DNA of 64,000 nucleotides from Panopea generosa. Taxonomy: Eukaryota > Mollusca > Bivalvia > Adapedonta > Hiatellidae. The position numbers were made by a program, and so were the translations under genes. Within the stretch, counting starts at the first letter, position 1, and each line of letters opens with the position of its first letter. This document shows, piece after piece, positions 59,311 to 64,000 of this stretch. The stretch spans positions 12,204,482 to 12,268,481 of the forward strand of contig CM055897.1 of assembly GCA_029582155.1 (NCBI GenBank). Direction: 5' to 3'. The notes under the pieces were generated by a model that had not been told where the DNA came from, searched no databases, and was given only the letters and a program-made list of their open reading frames with translations.

Positions 59311-59463
59311 ACTAATTAATTGTTGCTCTAAGCATACATACTTTTATCATTCATCAATCCTTTCACCGTTTCCGAAAAAAAAAGCCATTTCAAAAAGAGG
59401 TGCAACACCTTTGGAACTCATTATATAATGTCAGTCAAACCGTATTCTGTTTCACTGTTTCAG

Positions 59464-59796
59464 GTTATGGTAACATGTCTCCACATACGGAGTTCGGGAA
59501 ACTGGCTGTAATCGGATATGCTTTAATCGGCATACCTCTAACATTCCTTATGCTTCAAGGTCTCGGACAACATCTAACCGTACTCTCCAAGAAAGTGAAC
59601 AAACTAAAAATGTGCTCAAAACACCCAGAAATGAACAAATATCTAAATATGGTGCTTATCATTGTGATAGGGGTGTCACTTTTGTTCGTGGGACCGACTT
59701 TTCTTTTTATGAACGTGGAAGGTTGGCCCCTCATGGATGGTATTTATTATTGTTTTGTCACCCTTTCCACAATAGGATTTGGAGATTTCATTCCAG
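59464..59796 (+). CDS. K2P channel, exon 3: filter 1, M2, M3, pore 2
   Basis: The acceptor is CTGTTTCACTGTTTCAG. The first two bases finish the Gly codon of the first filter, then Y-G-N-M-S-P-H-T follows. Residues about 121-143 (LAVIGYALIGIPLTFLMLQG) form M2. A short basic linker with KKVNKLKMCSKHPEMNKY leads to M3 at about 167-190 (LNMVLIIVIGVSLLFVGPTF). The extracellular GWPLMDGIYY segment precedes the second pore, CFVTLSTIGFGDFIP (204-218). Having TIGYG in P1 and TIGFG in P2 is the normal K2P arrangement, and the EGW before P2 is widely conserved. The exon ends with one base of codon 219 at a GTAAGA donor. Frame and phase fit both neighbours, so the gene looks functional here. Confidence 0.93.
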
Positions 59797-59983
59797 GTAA
59801 GATATCAATGTTGTCCGTTGTGTGTTCACTTAGGCATGCCATTGTATTGCAGCTTTTCAGGAACGAGCAGAAATACTAAATAAAGCATTGTATTATAGTT
59901 TTTTTCCTAAATTTGTTCCACTTGTTTCTTAATCGGTGTATCAGATTTAGTTCTACCATGTATAATTGTGAATAAACCATTGT

Positions 59984-60198
59984 TTAACCCTTTACTTCAT
60001 ATAGACGCCTTTGCACACCTCTAATATAGATGCCTTTGATACCTAATATAGAAGGCTTTTGAATTATTGGGTGAATTATGTTTATATTAACTGACAGAGT
60101 GGAAAACAATACGAGCAATCTGAATGCTTCCTGCACTGTTTTCAAAGACCTTCTCTGATTGTTGCGGGAAAACGGGTTTCTATGGAGTAAAGGGTTAA
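59984..60198 (+). mobile_element. piggyBac-like MITE with TTAA ends, copy 2
   Basis: TTAA at 59984-59987 is followed by CCCTTTACTTCATATAGACG; the right end is CTATGGAGTAAAGGG followed by TTAA at 60195-60198. The interior matches 31159-31387, including GGGTGAATTATGTTTATATT and ACTGACAGAGTGGAAAACA. Confidence 0.85.
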
Positions 60199-60215
60199 CA
60201 AATATTGGAGTCTTA

Positions 60216-60676
60216 TCGTCTCGCTACACAGTTGCGCCCCTCTTTTTGTGATGGTAACACGATTCTTGCGCTAATTAAATAGTCTTATGTTATTTGTTTC
60301 ATAATATTTTTAAAACGGTTCATAGGAGCTATGACGTCTTGTTACAAATTAGCAAAGCAAAAGCTGGCATAGCATACACTGTAACAAGACATCACTGGTG
60401 TTAAAAGGGGACTTTTATTTGATTTAACAGCAGATGTGTGTACTAGTATTTTAGAGAATTTGAGGACCTTTTTTTTAAAAAAAAAAATAACGTAGGGATG
60501 TCAATGCATCCCGAGCTGGTCCACCCACCAGTTATCATAGTGTGCATTTTTATGAGCGGATACATTCCTGCTTTGGAAATACATTTAAAAACATTTCTAT
60601 GTATATTTACCATGGAAATCATAGACCTTATTTCATATAGAACAAAGCGCACACTTCAACTGTGTAGTGAGACCCG
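60216..60676 (+). mobile_element. Dispersed TIR-type repeat, copy 2
   Basis: The left end GTCTCGCTACACAGTTG and the right end CAACTGTGTAGTGAGAC are inverted repeats with one mismatch. The body matches 75-545 (ACATCACTGGTGTTAAAA, TTTTTATGAGCGGATACAT). No ORF of note. It sits 17 bp after the piggyBac-like MITE. Confidence 0.75.
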
Positions 60677-60679
60677 ATT

Positions 60680-61138
60680 GCCGCTTACTAGTTATTAAAA
60701 CATATAGACGCGCAACAGAAGATCCATGAACAAAGTTAATGCTAATGCTTAAAACTGTTCGGATATAAAACAATTCAGTTTAATTGTGTATCAAAACAAG
60801 TTACCACTTATATACACGGGATTTACATTGTATACATCGTATACACGTGAGTGCGTGTGTTTGTTCACGTCTACCAACTATGCGATGTTGTATTTGATAC
60901 TGTCATATAAATTACTACATCTACTTGTATTTATAGTCGGGGTCGATTTTAGAATGAGCATTGTTCTTAATTTAGTATAAGTGGTGCATTGTGCCGTCAT
61001 ATTTCATTGTGTTTACCACAAAATACGTGCTTATATATATCATGCATACTGGCATATTGCTTGGCATTTGATGGCGTACGCCGAATTAACACCATGTCAT
61101 GCCAACAGTAATACTTTTGTTTGATGTTGTACAACACT
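60680..61138. other. K2P intron 3, nothing recognised
   Basis: AT-rich, short ORFs only. Confidence 0.5.
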
Positions 61139-61144
61139 ACATAT

Positions 61145-61696
61145 TACGGTGTCCCGTTTGGGCCATCGCAGCATATTTATTAAATTAAATAAAGTCGAAA
61201 CAACGATGGTGAAAAGTCGAAACTATGAAGGTGAAAAGTCGAAACAACGATGGTGAATAGTCGAGTTATATATGAACTGAAGCTTCAAATAGGTTTTGCA
61301 TATTTTCGTTTTCTTCTCAACTTGAGATTTTTTTAATTAATGTTTATGTAACAGTGCAAAAACTATGCAGCATAATTATGTATTCAAATGTAGGACCCAC
61401 TTAAAATTAATATTATTTGTATACATTTAAAAGTTTAAAAAGTCGAAACTACGATGGCGAAAAGTTGAAACTACGATGGTGAAAACGCGAAACTACGACG
61501 GTGAAAAGTCGAAACTACGATGATGAAAAGTCGAAACTACGATGATATTATTTCGACCTTTCACCATCGTAGTTTCGACTTTTCACCATCGTAGTTTCGT
61601 TGTTTCAACTTTTTATCCATGTAGTTTATTTGTTTCGTTGTTTCGACTTGACTTAAATTAAAAAATATGCCGCGATGGCCTTAACGAGACACCGTA
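61145..61696. mobile_element. 552-bp TIR element with 6-bp flanking duplication and internal 22-bp units
   Basis: The left end TACGGTGTCCCGTTTGGGCC (then ATCGC) and the right end GCGATGGCCTTAACGAGACA (then CCGTA) are inverted repeats, flanked by ACATAT on both sides (61139-61144, 61697-61702). Inside, a unit of about 22 bp (GTCGAAACTACGATGGTGAAAA) is repeated on the left and middle (61193-61262, 61437-61546) and appears inverted on the right (61553-61625). There is no ORF. The superfamily is uncertain. Confidence 0.8.
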
Positions 61697-61699
61697 ACA

Positions 61700-62170
61700 T
61701 ATAATCGGTTCTGTGCGTAACAATAACAGAGTTATAAATATATGTAAGTAAGTAATGGACCGTTGCATAGGGAGTACCACTGATCACTTATAATATAGCC
61801 ATATCCACCGAATTGAGGTCATTTCGTAACCGGATAATTTTTATGATAATTGTGTTATAAACACTTCATATTATTTAATGAAAAATGACGTACATGGAGT
61901 AAGTTGACTATTGTTTTTTCTTTCCTTGCTTATATATCCATTAACCAATTCAGGTGTTAAGAAACAAAAATATTATGTAAATTACTCATTATCCTTCGAT
62001 AAATGCAATTAAGAGTGTAGTATGTTCAGTATAATTGATAGATTGCGTGTAATAAATTTAACTGATAGCTTTTATGTTGATTGCTATTTATTTTTAGATA
62101 ATTGCAATTAAAAGTAAAGTATTTTAATAAGTAATAATATCGCAATTATTATGTTCAAACGAGATAATCT
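61700..62170. other. K2P intron 3, nothing recognised
   Basis: AT-rich, no supported feature. Confidence 0.5.
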
Positions 62171-62174
62171 ATTT

Positions 62175-63350
62175 GCATATCGTGCTGTATGCGGAGAGTT
62201 TATGCATATCTATATACTACTACGTCGCCCTGACTACCACACTGTGTGCGGGAAGTTTATGCGTATCTAAATACTACTAGGTCGCCCTGACTACCACACT
62301 TATGCGGGAAGTTTATGTTTATCTATGTACTACTAGGTCGCCCTGACTACCACACTGTATGCGGAGAGTTTATGCATATCTATATACTAATAGGTCGCCC
62401 TGACTACCACACTGTGTGTGGGAAGTTTATGTGTATCTATGTACTAGTAGGTCACCCTGACTACCGTAATGTATGCGGAGAGTTTATGCGTATCTAAATA
62501 TTACTTGGTTGCCCTGACTACCACACTGCATGCGGGAAGTTTATGTATATCTAATTACTACTTTGTCGCCCTGACTACCACACTGTGTGCGGGAAGTTTA
62601 TGCTTATCTATGTACTACCAGGTCGCCCTGACTACCACACTGCATGCGGGATGTTATGCGTATCTATGTGCTTGTAGGTCACCCTGACTACCACACTGTA
62701 TGCGGGAAGTTTATGCATATCTATATACTACTAGGTCGCCCTGAATACCGTACTGTGTGCGGGAAGTTTATGCATATCTATATACTACTAGGTCGCCCTG
62801 ACTACCACATTGTGTGCAGGAAGTTTATGCGTATCTATATACTACTAGGTCGCCCTGACTACGACACTGTATGCGGGAAGTTTATGCGTATCTATATACT
62901 ACTAGGTCGCCCTGACTACCACACTGTATGTGGGAATTTTATACGTATCTATATACTACTAGGTCGCCCTAACTATCGTACTGTATGCGGGAAGTTTATG
63001 CGTATCTATGTACTAGTAGGTCGCCCTGACTACCGTATTGTATGCGGGAAGTTAATGCGTATCTATGTACTACTAGGTCGCCCTGACTACTCTACTGTAT
63101 GCGGGAAGTTTATGCATATCTATGTACTAGTAGGTCGCCCTGACTACAGTACTGTATGCAGGAAGTTTATGCGTGTCTATGTACTAATAGGTCGCCCTGA
63201 CTACCGTACTGTATGCGGGAAGTTAATGCGTATCTATGTACTACTAGGTCGCCCTGACTACTCTACTGTATGCGGGAAGTTTATGCGTATCTATGTACTA
63301 GTAGGTCGCCCTGACTACCGTACTGTATGCGGGGAGTTTATGCGTTCAAA
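62175..63350. repeat. 57-bp minisatellite, about 20 copies
   Basis: The unit is about 57 bp: GTCGCCCTGACTACCACACT, GTATGCGGGAAGTTTATGCG, TATCTATGTACTACTAG. Because 57 is three times 19, one plus-strand frame stays open for 266 codons (62644-63444), reading a 19-residue repeat around VGRPDYRTVCGKFMRIYVL. It stops 29 bp before the K2P exon 4 acceptor. No signal peptide or splice link to the K2P gene is evident, so I treat it as non-coding. Confidence 0.92.
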
Positions 63351-63473
63351 GCGACCTACAGGTGATGTCTCTGCCAACTTATTTGTTTTCTTTAAACGAA
63401 ATTATATTCGACCGTGCATGTCAACAATTCATTGCATTAGTTGAAACAGTGTAAAATGCGTTCTCTTTTCCAG

Positions 63474-63646
63474 CACTGTCTGAGAACCGGTTCAGTGGTC
63501 GCGACGCGGGACCAATATACCGCATTGTTGCATATGTGTGGATATTGTTCGGTCTTGCATATGTCGCCCTCATCATCAGTTACATATCAGGCGTCCTCGT
63601 GAAGAAAGCTGAGAAAGTAGAGAAGATGAGTAAGGAAAAACTTGAG
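63474..63646 (+). CDS. K2P channel, exon 4: M4 and start of the cytoplasmic tail
   Basis: The acceptor CTCTTTTCCAG fits, and the first two bases complete codon 219 (Ala). The exon reads LSENRFSGRDAGPIYRIVAY, then M4 at about residues 234-258 (VWILFGLAYVALIISYISGV) and the charged juxtamembrane segment KKAEKVEKMSKEKLE, a common start of the K2P C-terminal regulatory tail. It ends in phase 0 at a GTAACC donor at 63647, so the visible product is 276 residues and the rest of the tail lies beyond the window. Reading through the donor adds about 50 codons of low-complexity sequence before a stop, which looks intronic. Confidence 0.9.
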
Positions 63647-64000
63647 GTAACCGTTACTAGCATATGTGTGTGTGTGTGTTTATCTGACGGTACATGTACT
63701 GTACAATACATATGCAGTCATAGCCCGTGTTTGTTGTCACTTGTATTTAAGTACTTGTCTGAAACAACCACATTTTCTATTCACCGTTTTTATAATTTCC
63801 CGTGAGTGACTGCTTAAGATATGATTGACTGTATTGTATATATTGAATAAGCTTTATTATTTAAAATAGTATGTATGAAAAATGAAAATAGACTGTTGGA
63901 TCTAATTTCCGAAATGAAGTACTAGTAAGTTCTTTTTTGTGTATACGTAACGAGATTTAAGACCAATATCACAGCAATTACGAGTTTTGACAAATCGTAT
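63647..64000. other. Start of K2P intron 4
   Basis: It begins with the donor GTAACC and a short (GT)n run near 63666. No further exon is recognised before the window ends. Confidence 0.6.

Larger units (their letters stand above)
58490..59423. mobile_element. Tc1/mariner-type derivative with ~300-bp inverted repeats
   Basis: The left end has TGAGTTCCAAAAGTTTTGCA and CCTC; the right end has the complement GAGGTGCAACACCTTTGGAA and CTCA. Both ends are flanked by TA (58488-58489, 59424-59425), the usual Tc1/mariner target. Complementarity continues far inward: the blocks around 58693-58785 and 58985-59085 are inverted copies (GTCCTTATATCCCTTTGTGG against its complement). The arms are thus about 300 bp, the right one lengthened by a SINE at 59100-59310. 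Only a central piece of transposase remains. Its right end is 40 bp before K2P exon 3. Confidence 0.85.

Overview
The window looks like nuclear DNA of a bivalve mollusc. It is AT-rich, it has spliced genes with GT-AG introns, and it carries tRNA-derived SINEs, decayed LINEs and repeat families of the kind seen in bivalve introns. The species was not identified, and there is no prokaryotic or viral gene layout. Only two protein-coding genes are supported, both on the + strand and both incomplete at a window edge.

Gene 1 (before the window to about 7.65 kb, possibly to a poly(A) signal near 8.03 kb) is the 3' part of a TMEM62-like membrane protein. Exons 3774-3899, 5193-5314 and 7361-7654 join in compatible phases and encode its C-terminal membrane region. 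Gene 2 (30272 to beyond 64000) is a two-pore-domain potassium channel (K2P/KCNK). Its exons 30272-30431, 54822-54984, 59464-59796 and 63474-63646 give M1, cap, P1 (TIGYG), M2, M3, P2 (TIGFG) and M4. The cytoplasmic tail lies past the right edge. As assembled, exon 2 carries one extra T that breaks the frame just before P1. The intron after exon 2 starts with GC rather than GT and splits the first Gly codon of the selectivity filter. A near-identical dead copy of part of exon 1 lies 1.26 kb downstream of the original.

Layout: 0-3.8 kb, TMEM62 intron with nested repeats; 3.8-7.7 kb, TMEM62 exons; 7.7-13 kb, dispersed repeats, an 84-bp dimeric minisatellite and a hAT-like element inside it; 13-30 kb, mostly intergenic, with a 41-bp array (3.1 kb), a CTA-rich tract, a 49-bp array (4.5 kb) and SINEs; 30.3-54.8 kb, a 24-kb K2P intron with 46-bp and two unrelated 31-bp minisatellites, a plus-strand LINE relic, minus-strand LINE relics, small foldback elements and an old duplication; 55-64 kb, the remaining K2P exons separated by introns with a 36-bp array, a Tc1-like derivative, a piggyBac-like MITE, a 552-bp terminal-inverted-repeat element and a 57-bp array whose unit is a multiple of three.

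The most unusual signal is a GC-richer island of about 330 bp present twice in K2P intron 1 (46428-46750 and 53535-53860). By eye the copies differ at only about five positions, while the homologous DNA to their right has diverged strongly. I could not identify the island. No self-contained new system (defence locus, biosynthetic cluster or similar) is visible. All similarities were judged by eye, without database searches.
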